From contig NZ_BAKN01000012.1 in assembly GCF_000614205.1 (NCBI RefSeq), positions 1-64,000 of the forward strand: a DNA stretch of 64,000 nucleotides, written 5' to 3'. The DNA is from Hoylesella saccharolytica JCM 17484 (lineage in GTDB: Bacteria; Bacteroidota; Bacteroidia; Bacteroidales; Bacteroidaceae). The translations under genes and the position numbers were made by a program. This document shows positions 1-8,653 of the stretch, piece by piece. The notes under the pieces are model-generated. The model was not told the DNA's origin. It did not search any database and saw only the letters and a list, made by a program, of their open reading frames with translations. The first letter of the stretch is position 1; each line of letters opens with the position of its first letter.

Positions 1-178
1 TTTCGGGAGTCTCCGACAGCTCGTCAGAATCTCTGAAACCATTTCAGGAGTCTCCGGACATCCCGTCAGAATCTCTGAAACCATTTCGGGAGTCTCTGAT
101 ATCCCGTCAGAATCTCTGAAACCATTTCGGGAGTCTCCGACATCCCGTCAGAATCTCTGAAACCATTTTCGGAGTGTC
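1..178. repeat. Tandem array, 41-42 bp period (array 1)
   Basis: About four and a third copies of a degenerate unit beginning TTTCGGGAGTCTCCGA start at positions 1, 42, 84, 125 and about 166, so the step is 41, 42, 41 and 41. Each unit also holds the small palindrome CAGAATCTCTG. The array runs off the left edge of the window, so its full length is unknown. No ORF uses it. It shares its period, and the TTTCGGG core, with the array at 9006-9105. Confidence 0.9.
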
Positions 179-210
179 TTGATGTGCTATCAGAAGGTTT
201 GCTACTATAC

Positions 211-258
211 GCGAAGGGTTCCGTTCATTTGAAATCGGAACCCTTCGTATTGTTTTTG
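211..258 (+). terminator. Intrinsic terminator, plus-strand orientation
   Basis: A 13-bp stem (CGAAGGGTTCCG paired with CGGAACCCTTCG) around a 12-nt loop is followed by TATTGTTTTT on the plus strand. No T-run follows on the minus strand, so it probably ends a plus-strand gene left of the window, although it also sits just past the end of the convergent lipoprotein gene. Confidence 0.65.
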
Positions 259-265
259 CAAAACC

Positions 266-1132
266 TCAGAGCAACGTAAACGGTGGGGCGTCGGCATCGA
301 TAAAATCGGGAAACAAACGGCTTGTCAGTATCGAAGTACTGCCCGTTTGCACCTCAATATCCGTAAATTCTTTTGTCGTCATTATATGGTCTGCCTTGTT
401 CAGAACGGTTGCCGTAAGCATAAGCGCCGACTGGTCGGTGCGCGGAAAGGTGTATATTTTGATTTGTGAGGGACTGGTGTGCATTTTGTCGGTAATTTCG
501 CGCGTTTCTGTTTGGCGAGATTTTACACAACCCACACCGTTTTTTGCATCTAAGGTGCTGCTGCCTCCGGTATATTTTAGTTCAATTTGTGCTGCTTCAA
601 CAGGCAGCTTTTCGGTAATGTGCAGTGAAACAACAGCCACAGTTTGAGGCAGAGTGAGTGTTTTTTCGGTCTTTTCTTCCACCGTTACCTCCCCACAAAA
701 CGAATAGGTGTCGGTAACTTTATTGTGCGGAAACTTGATTTTCTGGGGCGAAGAAATGGTGGCTGCACCTTCGCCGTTATGTGCAATAATTACCACCGTG
801 TATGTTCCTTCAGATACCGACATCGCTAATTGGCCAAAGTGTTTTTCTGTTGTTGTCTGCGTGATGCGCTTCATCTTCTTACTTCCTTTAAATAAAGCGC
901 AATCTATTCGCGAGCAAACCTTGGCGATATTGATCAGCTCGGGTGAGGTGCTGTTATTTTTTTCTAATGTGCCTTGCGCTGAAAATGTCGGCTTGGGTGT
1001 TACAAGGCGTAATATAAGATTAGCTTCGTCGGTTGCCGCCTGCCCGTCTTCTTCAAGATTTACTTTCTCGCAAGCAGAGAAAAATAATGTCGCAAGCAGA
1101 CAAATACTTACATAATGCAATAACTGTTTCAT
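266..1132 (-). CDS. Lipoprotein, possibly FimB/Mfa2-like fimbrial accessory subunit
   Basis: 288 residues. The N-terminus is an SPII signal with lipobox LFFSACEK, so the mature protein starts at Cys21 and is expected on the outer membrane. The rest is beta-rich with no catalytic motif. The layout (a stretch reading EANLILRL after the lipobox, an N-terminal domain with a GTYTVVIIAHN segment, a second domain ending in a TSILTSRLFPDF segment) resembles the FimB/Mfa2 anchoring subunits of Bacteroidales fimbriae, but this is a resemblance of style rather than a clear family match. It stands alone: no fimbrillin gene is nearby, and it is separated from the transporter gene upstream by a hairpin. 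A generic surface lipoprotein is the alternative. Confidence 0.6.
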   Translation of the reverse strand: MKQLLHYVSICLLATLFFSACEKVNLEEDGQAATDEANLILRLVTPKPTFSAQGTLEKNNSTSPELINIAKVCSRIDCALFKGSKKMKRITQTTTEKHFGQLAMSVSEGTYTVVIIAHNGEGAATISSPQKIKFPHNKVTDTYSFCGEVTVEEKTEKTLTLPQTVAVVSLHITEKLPVEAAQIELKYTGGSSTLDAKNGVGCVKSRQTETREITDKMHTSPSQIKIYTFPRTDQSALMLTATVLNKADHIMTTKEFTDIEVQTGSTSILTSRLFPDFIDADAPPFTLL

Positions 1133-1151
1133 GGCTGTTTAGGGTTAAAAG

Positions 1152-1192
1152 AGAGCATCTCTCCGGTGTTTGTCGATGCGGAGAGATGCTCT
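1152..1192 (-). terminator. Terminator of the transporter operon
   Basis: A 14-bp stem (AGAGCATCTCTCCG with CGGAGAGATGCTCT) lies 26 bases after the transporter stop codon. On the minus strand it is followed by CTTTTAACC. On the plus strand TTTCTG follows, so it may work both ways. Confidence 0.7.
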
Positions 1193-1217
1193 TTCTGTCA
1201 AGTATCCGCCGATGAAC

Positions 1218-2549
1218 TTAATCTACGGGGATATCCTTATTTACATTCTTCGAACCCGCCACGGCATAAAAGAGCATGAAGCCCATTGACAATAGCGGAA
1301 TAATGTACGAGATAAGATAACCTATCTTGTCGGCAATCAAATTCTGGATAACGGGCATAACGCCTCCTCCAACGACCATCATCATAAAGATACCCGATGC
1401 TGCGGCGGTATATTTGCCCAGTCCTTCGGTGGCGAGGTTAAAGATGCTGCTCCACATTACCGATGTACACAGACCACAAAGCACAAGCAATAGGGCACTG
1501 AGTGGTACGCGAGTCATCTCGAAAGAAGAACCGGTAAAGATGGGCATGGTAGTTTTAATGCTTGTGGGCAGTAAGATAGCCAGCACAATGAGCAGCATAC
1601 CCAAACCGTTGGTGGCAATCATCATGGCTCGGCTCGACACTTTATCGGCGATAAATCCGGCAGAAAAACGACCCACCAACATCAAGAACCAATAGGTTCC
1701 GGCAATAAATCCACCAATCGAAGCAGCTGTTGCGGGGTTGAGACCGGCACCTGCAGCAGTGGTATCCGAGATAAAAAAGTTCAGTGTTCCGGGTATTCCT
1801 ACCTCTACACCAACATACAAAAAGATGGCAATGGTACCGAGAACAAAGTGCCTGAACATCCACGGACTATGTTTAGCATGCTGTTCGTGCGATGCATTTC
1901 CGCCGTGTTCGGGGTCGGCAATGGGGATAAGCGACAGCACGATAAAGGTCAGTGCGAAGATAGCCATAGCGATAAAAAGCACCAGGTTCACATCAGTGAT
2001 GGCCGTGTTTTTGGTAACTTGACCGATAAGTGCACCCACCAACATCGGCGTTAGCGTACCTGTGAGCGAGTTTGCAGAGCCTCCAATTAGGATAAGTTGG
2101 TTTCCGCGATTGCCACCGCCGCCCAAAAGATTCAGCATCGGGTTAACAACCGTGTTGAGCAAGCAAACCGAAATACCGGCGATAAATGCACCGAGAAGGT
2201 AAACATAGAAATTGCCGGGCAGACCGAAAATGCTGCAATCGGTAAGTACAATACCCGAAAGAAACTGCACAAACACACCACCCAAGCCAATGGCGATGGC
2301 TGTAAGGGCCGACTTTTTGTAGCCGATGCGGGTTAACAGTTTGCCCGATGGGATGCCCATAAACAGATATGCCAGGAAATTCATCATATTTCCGAGCATT
2401 CCGAGTGTGTTAGACCCCGCCAGTGCAGGCTGATTTTTCCAAATCACTCCGATGGGAGCAGCCAAGTTTGTTACCATAGAAATCATGGCAAAGAGGAATA
2501 TCATCATAATGATGGCTATTCCCCGACCTTTTTGTTTTGTTGTTTCCAT
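1218..2549 (-). CDS. Sugar MFS transporter (FHS/FucP-like)
   Basis: 443 residues, entirely hydrophobic with about 12 membrane segments, so an inner-membrane permease. The N-terminal half carries the MFS loop 2-3 signature in the form GKLLTRIGYKKS, and the second half repeats it weakly (GFIADKVSSRAMM). The arrangement, with a central hydrophilic loop rich in His (GNASHEQHAKHSP), fits the fucose/glucose/galactose:H+ symporter family found widely in Bacteroidales. The substrate cannot be read from sequence. It lies 48 bp downstream of the unknown gene at 2598-3341 and appears cotranscribed with it. No sugar kinase or isomerase is adjacent, so the substrate is left open. Confidence 0.85.
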   Translation of the reverse strand: METTKQKGRGIAIIMMIFLFAMISMVTNLAAPIGVIWKNQPALAGSNTLGMLGNMMNFLAYLFMGIPSGKLLTRIGYKKSALTAIAIGLGGVFVQFLSGIVLTDCSIFGLPGNFYVYLLGAFIAGISVCLLNTVVNPMLNLLGGGGNRGNQLILIGGSANSLTGTLTPMLVGALIGQVTKNTAITDVNLVLFIAMAIFALTFIVLSLIPIADPEHGGNASHEQHAKHSPWMFRHFVLGTIAIFLYVGVEVGIPGTLNFFISDTTAAGAGLNPATAASIGGFIAGTYWFLMLVGRFSAGFIADKVSSRAMMIATNGLGMLLIVLAILLPTSIKTTMPIFTGSSFEMTRVPLSALLLVLCGLCTSVMWSSIFNLATEGLGKYTAAASGIFMMMVVGGGVMPVIQNLIADKIGYLISYIIPLLSMGFMLFYAVAGSKNVNKDIPVD

Positions 2550-2597
2550 TTTGTTGAATATTAAATTTATTTATTGTTCTTGTTAGTAAATCTTATT

Positions 2598-3341
2598 TTA
2601 ATTGGCTCTGTCGTCGGTCGAAATAATGCCCGTAGTAGCCACTTGTAGTTTCATTTCATTATCCATCTCAGAAAAAACTACGTTGCATCGTTCTGTCGTG
2701 CGACAAGCGAAAAGAAAATACTCGTACACATCATCAATAGCAGCAGCCCGCTGTAAGTTGGGTGCTTCGTCGTTGATGAGAATGGCGGCAGCCGTTATCA
2801 ACAGCCTTAAGATAGTGGCCTGATGTAGCGAACGCTTTCCCCTTTTTGATATCCGCATACCCTCTACGTATGCTCTTATCACGGTTCTTACCATCAACCG
2901 AATGGTTTGCTCTTCGTTCGTAACCGTATGCCCCTCACCTTTTATATATTGTTCAAAATGTTCTTGTACGGTAAAGATGCGTCCTTGTAGCAGTTGTGCG
3001 AAGTTACGCCGATACTCTTCTACCATTGCCCGATAAAGCTCGGGTGTATTACAGGCAATCTTGAAAACAAATGCCATTGGCTCATCTTCCTTGTCTTGAG
3101 CCGCGTTTATTTTCTTTTCAACAGCCTGTGCATCCTTATTATTCAACACAGAAAGAATGGGAAACATCACGTTGGCATAGCATCCTGAGATGTCTTCGTA
3201 GTGATGCAGCATTACCTGTTTCAGTTGTTTGCTGTTACGAATGTCGGCTTTATAACTGTCAACGACGCCGTTGGCAAAGGCCTCGAAGAAAGCGTGCACC
3301 ATGGCCGATAGAGTTTGATAGCTGTTCAAACAGTCTTTCAT
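2598..3341 (-). CDS. Unknown helical protein, first gene of the transporter operon
   Basis: 247 residues, predicted cytosolic: no signal peptide or membrane segment. The sequence looks almost wholly alpha-helical and has no helix-turn-helix, P-loop or metal motif that I can recognise. A short basic patch (RISKRGKRS) sits near residue 165. The length and helical character would fit a TetR-like ligand-binding domain without its DNA-binding part, but I have no motif for that. A good promoter precedes it, and the sugar transporter follows after 48 bp, so a role tied to that transporter is possible. Function unknown. Confidence 0.75.
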   Translation of the reverse strand: MKDCLNSYQTLSAMVHAFFEAFANGVVDSYKADIRNSKQLKQVMLHHYEDISGCYANVMFPILSVLNNKDAQAVEKKINAAQDKEDEPMAFVFKIACNTPELYRAMVEEYRRNFAQLLQGRIFTVQEHFEQYIKGEGHTVTNEEQTIRLMVRTVIRAYVEGMRISKRGKRSLHQATILRLLITAAAILINDEAPNLQRAAAIDDVYEYFLFACRTTERCNVVFSEMDNEMKLQVATTGIISTDDRAN

Positions 3342-3360
3342 CGTGTTTTATTTGGAAAGC

Positions 3361-3391
3361 CAAAGGTAATTAATTTAACATATACAACAAA
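3361..3391 (-). promoter_or_regulatory. Bacteroidetes-type promoter for the 3341-1218 operon
   Basis: On the minus strand TTTG (3391-3388), a 19-bp spacer and TACCTTTG (3368-3361) match the -33 and -7 boxes of the Bacteroidetes housekeeping sigma factor. The predicted start lies about 10-15 bases upstream of the ATG at 3341, so the leader would be very short. Confidence 0.7.
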
Positions 3392-3632
3392 ATATACAGC
3401 CCATTTTTTTGACAGACATAAGATAAACTCACCCCAGAAACCGTTTGCCTGAATGTAATAATCATTCGGCTGCTCTGCGCTCAAACTAAATTGATGCTTC
3501 CCAAATGCCTTCCCCTCTATATATAATTAAGGTGTAATCGTTATGCAAATAGTGCTTGTTTCGAGAAAATTCGCACTGTTCTCCTTCTCTTTTATAACTT
3601 TTTGATTATCAGTAGCTTATCTGCCAGCCTGT

Positions 3633-3742
3633 AAAACCTATTCTTTTGGGTTGCAAAAGCTATTCTTTTACTCTCCAAAACCTATGCTTTTAGAACCCAA
3701 AACCTATGCTTTTGCAACTTAAAAGAATAGCTTTTAGAAAAT
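3633..3742. repeat. Five-unit 22-bp array (site A)
   Basis: Exactly five consecutive 22-bp units of the form AAAA-N7-TTTT-N7 begin at 3633, 3655, 3677, 3699 and 3721. The seven-base centres are CCTATTC, GCTATTC, CCTATGC (twice) and GAATAGC. It lies in the divergent intergenic region between the unknown minus-strand gene and the GH78 gene, about 240 bp upstream of the GH78 promoter. The same structure recurs at three other places in the window. Confidence 0.9.
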
Positions 3743-3869
3743 CAATGTTTATCTTTATCTTCATAACTGCATAACGTTCTGTCAACCAAATCATTCTGCC
3801 TTTCACGAAAAAAGAGATGGCAACAATCGTTGCTAAATCTGTTTGCCAACGCATAAAAATGTATAAAAA

Positions 3870-3900
3870 TTTGCAGGTTTATCAAAAAAAAGTACCTTTG
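3870..3900 (+). promoter_or_regulatory. Promoter for the GH78 gene
   Basis: TTTG (3870-3873), 19 bp and TACCTTTG (3893-3900) match the Bacteroidetes consensus closely. The start codon chosen for the enzyme is about 260 bases downstream, so this promoter implies a long untranslated leader. Confidence 0.75.
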
Positions 3901-3918
3901 TATCTGAAAGCCCAAGCA

Positions 3919-4118
3919 ATCGAAGTCGCACTTAACTTCTACACGTTTTGCTAAGAAGCATGCTTGTGCACACTTCGATGTAAAATAAGGACATCACCGC
4001 AAGGGCCGATAAATAACTAAACGCTATTGAAATTAAATCTTCATAAAGCGCCTTTATCTGTCAATATTCGGTAGGTATTTGCCTCTATGCCGAACATAAC
4101 AAGTTGAAACCAACTTGT
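3919..4118 (+). promoter_or_regulatory. Structured 5' leader of the GH78 gene
   Basis: The leader between the promoter and the ATG holds a long stem (ATCGAAGT at 3919-3926 with ACTTCGAT at 3972-3979, extended by CAC/GTG), an inner palindrome AAGCATGCTT (3956-3965) and, nearer the gene, a perfect 8-bp hairpin ACAAGTTG-AAAC-CAACTTGT (4099-4118). I do not recognise a known riboswitch class. It could be a regulatory RNA leader or only stable UTR structure. Confidence 0.5.
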
Positions 4119-4166
4119 CAGACTGTTGATGAGGGGCTTGTGATACATTTGAATAAACACTATCCA

Positions 4167-6527
4167 ATGAAGAAATACTTGATAAACATTTTTGTTGCGC
4201 TTTTTTATGTCGCAGCTTACGCCGGCCCTGTGCCCACTGCCGGTAGTGAAGGTGTATGGATTGCTCCGCCAGATGCTGACGGTCAGGCTTACGGTGTCTA
4301 CTATTTTCGCAAGCAGATACAGTTGAAAGCCCAACCGAAAACATTCTGCATATATGCTACGGGCGATAATCGTTATAAGCTTTATGTCAACGGCAGGCTG
4401 GTTGCAGCCGGTCCGGCACGAAGCGATGTGGCCCATTGGAATATTGAAGAAATCGACTTAGCGGCATTTTTACATAAGGGAGAGAATGTGGTGTCTGCTG
4501 TTGTGTGGAATGATGGTGCTGCTTACCGCCCCGTAGCCAATACATCTTATCGCACAGGATTGCTGATACAGGGAACTTCAGACGAGACAAATGTGCTGAA
4601 CACCGATGGTTCGTGGCTTTGTAAAGAGGATAAAGCTTATAAGCCGCTTCGTGTATTCTTTCCCAATTATTATGTGGCGGGCGCCGGAGAGTTGGTTGAT
4701 ATGAACTTGACGGTGACCGACTGGCAGACTGCCGGTGCATCGACTGCCAACTGGCAACACGCCCGCCCGATACGCAAGGCTGTATATATTGCACGCAATG
4801 CTGTACCCGATGCAAGCGGATGGCTGTTGCAATACGCACCAATTCCTTTGCGCGAGCTACGCACCGAGCGGCTGAAAGCAGTGAGGCAAAGCACAGGGGT
4901 AAAGTTAACCAATCGTTTTTTGACGGGTAACAGTCCTATAACCATACCTGCCCATACGAGCTGTCGAATTGTTCTCGATCAGTCTTATCTTACCAATGCC
5001 TATTTTACGCTGCGCTTTTCGGGTGGCAAAAACAGTACGTTGAGCATAGGTTATCAAGAGGCATTGTTTGAAAAATATCCCGACAAGGGCAATCGTAACG
5101 AGGTAGAGGGAAAGGTGTTGATAGGGCGCAAAGACAGTATTCTGTCAAGTGGTGCTGCTCATCAGGTATTTGAAACCCTTGCTTGGCGTACCTATCGATA
5201 TGTAGTACTCAACGTCAACACGGCCGACAGTCCGCTAACACTCGCTGATGTCTTTGGTACATTTACGGGCTATCCCTATCAGCTGAAAGCCTCTTTGCAG
5301 ACCACAGACCGTACCATAACTGATATTTTTAATATCGGTTGGCGAACATTGCGTGCCTGCACGATAGAAACATACATGGATTGTCCGTATTACGAACAAC
5401 TGCAATATCTCGGCGATACACGTATTCAGGCACTCATCACGCTTTATAATACGGGTGATGACCGTATTGTTAAGAACTTTCTTGCACAAGCTGATATGTC
5501 ACGATTACCTGAAGGGTTGACCCAAAGTCGCTATCCTTCAGACGAACGACAATTGATACCGGCCTATTCTTTATCGTATATTGGTGCCTTATACGATTAT
5601 ATGATGTATGGAAACGACAGCCTTTTTGTGTCGGATAAGATGCAGGGCGTGCGAGATATTTTACATTACTTTCAGCGTTATCAAAAAGAAGACGGTTCAA
5701 TAGCTGCGTTGCCGTGGTGGAATTTCACCGACTGGGTAGATGCTCCGGGCTGGAACAACGGTGTATCTGAACCGGGGAGCGATGGTTGTGCCGCCGTTCT
5801 TGACCTGCAATTGCTATATGCCTACGAATCTGCAGCAGCTTTAGAGGCATATTGCGGCATGCAGGTGTGGGCTCGTTTGTATGCTGACCGGGCGGAACAA
5901 TTGAAGCAAACCATACGCCGCAAGTATTGGGATAATGGTCGAAAACTATTTGCTGACCGGGCAGAACACGACCACTTCTCGCAGCACACCAACGGAATGG
6001 CTATTCTTACATCGGTGGTAGAGGGTGATCAAGCACATCAAATAGGGCGGCAACTGCTTGAAGATAGTACCCTTGCACCGGCTTCTATCTACTTTAAATA
6101 CTTTTTATATCAGGCGCTTGTCAAAGCCGGTTACGGAAACGATTATATGAACTGGCTGGATAAATGGAAAGAAAATATACAGCTGGGGCTTACCACGTGG
6201 GCAGAAATATCTGATGTAAACCGCGCACGAAGCGACTGTCACGCCTGGGGAGCAAGTCCGAATATCGAGTTTTTTCGCACGGTGTTGGGTATTGATTGCG
6301 ATGCGCCCGGTTTTCGACGGGTAAAAATAACGCCACATTTGGGTAATATCAAGAATATCGGTGGCAGTATGCCACATCCGGCAGGAATGATTCAGGTAAG
6401 TTATCAACAACACAACCACAAGCTGAACGCTAGAATCAGTTTGCCGAAATCTGTTAGTGGAACACTCGTATGGAAGGGCCGCACCTACCATTTGCGAAGT
6501 GGTAACAACAACATCAGTGCAGAATAA
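4167..6527 (+). CDS. Alpha-L-rhamnosidase-like glycoside hydrolase (GH78)
   Basis: 786 residues from the ATG at 4167, chosen because it begins a Sec signal peptide (MKKYLINIFVALFYVAAYAG); the open frame extends further upstream only through a TTG inside the leader hairpin. An N-terminal beta-sandwich carries a carbohydrate-binding-like segment (YRYVVLNV near residue 350), then comes the (alpha/alpha)6 catalytic domain. The stretch DCPYYEQLQYLGDTR near residue 405 matches the GH78 DCPxREQLGYxGD signature, and TTWAEISD followed by CHAWGASP near residue 690 matches the family's second conserved region. A C-terminal beta domain follows. It should remove terminal rhamnose from plant or bacterial polysaccharides in the periplasm or outside. 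The ECF sigma gene starts 69 bp downstream and a GH5 gene follows. Confidence 0.85.
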   Translation: MKKYLINIFVALFYVAAYAGPVPTAGSEGVWIAPPDADGQAYGVYYFRKQIQLKAQPKTFCIYATGDNRYKLYVNGRLVAAGPARSDVAHWNIEEIDLAAFLHKGENVVSAVVWNDGAAYRPVANTSYRTGLLIQGTSDETNVLNTDGSWLCKEDKAYKPLRVFFPNYYVAGAGELVDMNLTVTDWQTAGASTANWQHARPIRKAVYIARNAVPDASGWLLQYAPIPLRELRTERLKAVRQSTGVKLTNRFLTGNSPITIPAHTSCRIVLDQSYLTNAYFTLRFSGGKNSTLSIGYQEALFEKYPDKGNRNEVEGKVLIGRKDSILSSGAAHQVFETLAWRTYRYVVLNVNTADSPLTLADVFGTFTGYPYQLKASLQTTDRTITDIFNIGWRTLRACTIETYMDCPYYEQLQYLGDTRIQALITLYNTGDDRIVKNFLAQADMSRLPEGLTQSRYPSDERQLIPAYSLSYIGALYDYMMYGNDSLFVSDKMQGVRDILHYFQRYQKEDGSIAALPWWNFTDWVDAPGWNNGVSEPGSDGCAAVLDLQLLYAYESAAALEAYCGMQVWARLYADRAEQLKQTIRRKYWDNGRKLFADRAEHDHFSQHTNGMAILTSVVEGDQAHQIGRQLLEDSTLAPASIYFKYFLYQALVKAGYGNDYMNWLDKWKENIQLGLTTWAEISDVNRARSDCHAWGASPNIEFFRTVLGIDCDAPGFRRVKITPHLGNIKNIGGSMPHPAGMIQVSYQQHNHKLNARISLPKSVSGTLVWKGRTYHLRSGNNNISAE

Positions 6528-6596
6528 TAACGGATGTAACGCTTACTTTCAATCCGTTTCGACAGCTTTGTTGTAACAATCTTTGGTAAAAAATAA

Positions 6597-7148
6597 GTGG
6601 AAGAAAGAATTTTCAACGATATCTACAAGCAATTTTACAAACGTTCGTACCGTTTTGTAAAGTCGTATATCCACGCTGATTTGGCAACAGAAGATATTGT
6701 TGCCGAATCGTTGATTACCCTTTGGCAAAAGATGAAAGAGGAAGGTAACACGGAAAGAAATCCTGCTCCCCTGCTATTTACCATTCTTCGCAACAAAGCC
6801 TACAACTATCTGAAGCACGAAGCTGTGAAAAGAGCGGCTATGGAGAACCTGCAAGACTTGAAAAGCTATGAGCTTTCCATCCGCATTGCCTCGTTGGAAG
6901 CCTGTAATCCCGACGAAATATTCACCGAAGACATCTATAAAATCATTGACACAACCCTGCGACAGTTACCCTTGCAAACGCAGAACATTTTTAGGATGAG
7001 CCGCAGCGAAGGGAAATCAAACGCCGAAATAGCCGCTGAGGTTGCGCTGTCTGAAAAGAGTGTGGAATATCACATCACCAAAACATTGCATGCACTGCGT
7101 ATCGCTTTGAAGGATTATCTGGTTGTATTTCTCTTTCTCTTTGCATAA
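6597..7148 (+). CDS. ECF-type RNA polymerase sigma-70 factor (Bacteroides expansion family)
   Basis: 183 residues, starting at GTG 6597, which gives the full region 2 (YKRSYRFVKSYI, then ATEDIVAESLITLWQKM). Region 4 lies near residues 120-175 with an SNAEIAAEVALSEKSVEYHITKTL helix-turn-helix. In Bacteroidales such factors are usually paired with a FecR-type anti-sigma factor and a SusC/SusD pair; neither is present here. Instead it is flanked by GH78 upstream and a GH5 lipoprotein downstream on the same strand. The very hydrophobic C-terminal tail (VVFLFLFA) is common in this group. Likely targets are unknown, possibly these hydrolase genes. Confidence 0.9.
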   Translation: MEERIFNDIYKQFYKRSYRFVKSYIHADLATEDIVAESLITLWQKMKEEGNTERNPAPLLFTILRNKAYNYLKHEAVKRAAMENLQDLKSYELSIRIASLEACNPDEIFTEDIYKIIDTTLRQLPLQTQNIFRMSRSEGKSNAEIAAEVALSEKSVEYHITKTLHALRIALKDYLVVFLFLFA

Positions 7149-7263
7149 ATCACGGTGTTTCGATAGTAAAACGAGAAACATTCTCTGCTTTGCAGGCAAT
7201 AAGTCTCATCAAATGTTTAATCATATCAAAAACTTTTATATTCACTCTAAATTCTAATTAATT

Positions 7264-8490
7264 ATGAAAAAAATTATTGTATTACTATTGATGTTGCCTG
7301 TTATGTTGGCTTGTGGCGATAAAAATACGCCGCCTGCGCCTCAGCCTAAACCTGAACCGCCAACCCCACCGGTTGTTGTAGACGGGCCACCCACCATTCG
7401 AGGATTTATGGTTGAAACAGCCCATAGATTGCACGAAACAACTATTAAGGACATGAGTACTTGGGGGGCTAATGCCATGCGCTTACAGTTGCACCCCGCA
7501 ACCTACGCGCAGAAAGTTGCCAAAAAAAGTTTGAAAGCAAGTCTGCCTGCCTATCTTAACATCGTAGATCAGAAACTTCGCATCGCCAAAAATCTGAACT
7601 TAAAAGTGGTTTTAGACCTGCACGAGCCACCCATCTACGTTAACGGCAAGGTACCCACACTCGACGACCACAACAAAAAAGGTTTCTGGGCCAGTCATCC
7701 CGAGATGAAAGACTCGCTCATCTGGTTTTGGACCGAAATGGCAACCCATTTTAAGAAAGACGAATTCAAAGACGTTATCTGGGGTTATGACCTCTTCAAC
7801 GAGCCCAGTACCGGAGGCAGGTACGCTGTGCAAGAATGGTTAGATATGGTGCCCGATATCATTGCTGCCATCCGTAAGGTAGATACCAATGTTTGGATAG
7901 TATTCCAGCCGGGGTTGGTAACCGAAACTTTTGCTAAGGAAAAAGAAAAAATCATACAGAAAGACAAACGTGTGGTGTACAGTTTGCACTTCTACTGCCC
8001 CGAAACGTTTGCCGGACAAGGTATCATGTATGAAAACGAATTTTCTTCCAAAAAGTTTAAAACCCACGAAGAGGCTGTTGCCCACTTTCTACGCGAATAT
8101 CCCGGCAACTCGAAAAATCATTGGTGGGAAGGCGAAAAATATCAGAACAAGGAAACACTTGAAGCAGAACTCAAACCATTAACCGACTTTGCGAAAGAAT
8201 ACAAAGTTCCTGTTCTTATAGGCGAGTTCAGCGTTATCACATGGGCACCCGTACAATCGGCCCTCAATTGGTTTAAAGACGTTATCGACATTTTCGAGGC
8301 AAACCACTTCTCTTGGTGCTTCCACGCCTTCCGCGAATGGCAGGGTTGGAGTCTTGAAAGTCCTGAAGGCCCCAAAGCATTTTGGTTCAGCGGTGAGGGT
8401 AGTCCGGCTCCGAGTGCCACAGAAACCCAACGTGCCAAATATTTCAAATCGGTATTTAGAGATTTGAATGTAAAGAAAGCAAAGCACTAA
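7264..8490 (+). CDS. GH5 family glycanase lipoprotein (cellulase-like)
   Basis: 408 residues with an SPII signal (lipobox MLACGD, Cys17), then a proline-rich linker at about residues 20-45 that would hold the enzyme away from the membrane. The TIM-barrel domain shows both GH5 glutamates: the acid/base in YDLFNEPS (near residue 180) and the nucleophile in LIGEFSV (near 320), plus conserved VLDLHEPP and HFYCP motifs. It would cut beta-1,4-linked glucan or mannan; the substrate cannot be fixed. No SusD-like binding protein is close, so this is an isolated surface or periplasmic hydrolase that shares a strand with the GH78 and sigma genes. Confidence 0.88.
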   Translation: MKKIIVLLLMLPVMLACGDKNTPPAPQPKPEPPTPPVVVDGPPTIRGFMVETAHRLHETTIKDMSTWGANAMRLQLHPATYAQKVAKKSLKASLPAYLNIVDQKLRIAKNLNLKVVLDLHEPPIYVNGKVPTLDDHNKKGFWASHPEMKDSLIWFWTEMATHFKKDEFKDVIWGYDLFNEPSTGGRYAVQEWLDMVPDIIAAIRKVDTNVWIVFQPGLVTETFAKEKEKIIQKDKRVVYSLHFYCPETFAGQGIMYENEFSSKKFKTHEEAVAHFLREYPGNSKNHWWEGEKYQNKETLEAELKPLTDFAKEYKVPVLIGEFSVITWAPVQSALNWFKDVIDIFEANHFSWCFHAFREWQGWSLESPEGPKAFWFSGEGSPAPSATETQRAKYFKSVFRDLNVKKAKH

Positions 8491-8527
8491 AAGTTTTCAT
8501 TCGGGCTGCCTGCAGATAGGCTTTCCG

Positions 8528-8605
8528 ATTAAGAATATTTCCCCGTAGGAAAATGTTGGTGCGGTTTACCGCAAACCACATTTCCTGCGGGGAATTCTTC
8601 TTAAT
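8528..8605. repeat. Long imperfect inverted repeat, possible terminator
   Basis: About 27 bases at each end pair (left arm starts ATTAAGAATATTTCCCCG, right arm ends CGGGGAATTCTTCTTAAT) with few mismatches, and a second small palindrome GCGGTTTACCGC sits in the loop. It lies 37 bases after the GH5 stop codon and could end that transcript. Its length is also that of a small MITE-like element. Confidence 0.75.
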
Positions 8606-8653
8606 GGGTAGAATGTGAAAGTGATTGCGAAAAGGTTCTGCAAACACCAAGTA

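Noticed and set aside
2598..3341. TetR-family regulator of the transporter operon
   Set aside because: Size and helicity would fit, but no N-terminal helix-turn-helix is visible.
3633..3742. CRISPR array reading of the 22-bp and 41-bp repeats
   Set aside because: Unit lengths are too short for repeat plus spacer, the spacers themselves are repeated, and no cas gene is present.
4104..4166. Upstream start of the GH78 gene
   Set aside because: The frame is open but begins at a TTG inside a hairpin, has no conserved residues and would put 21 residues before the signal peptide.
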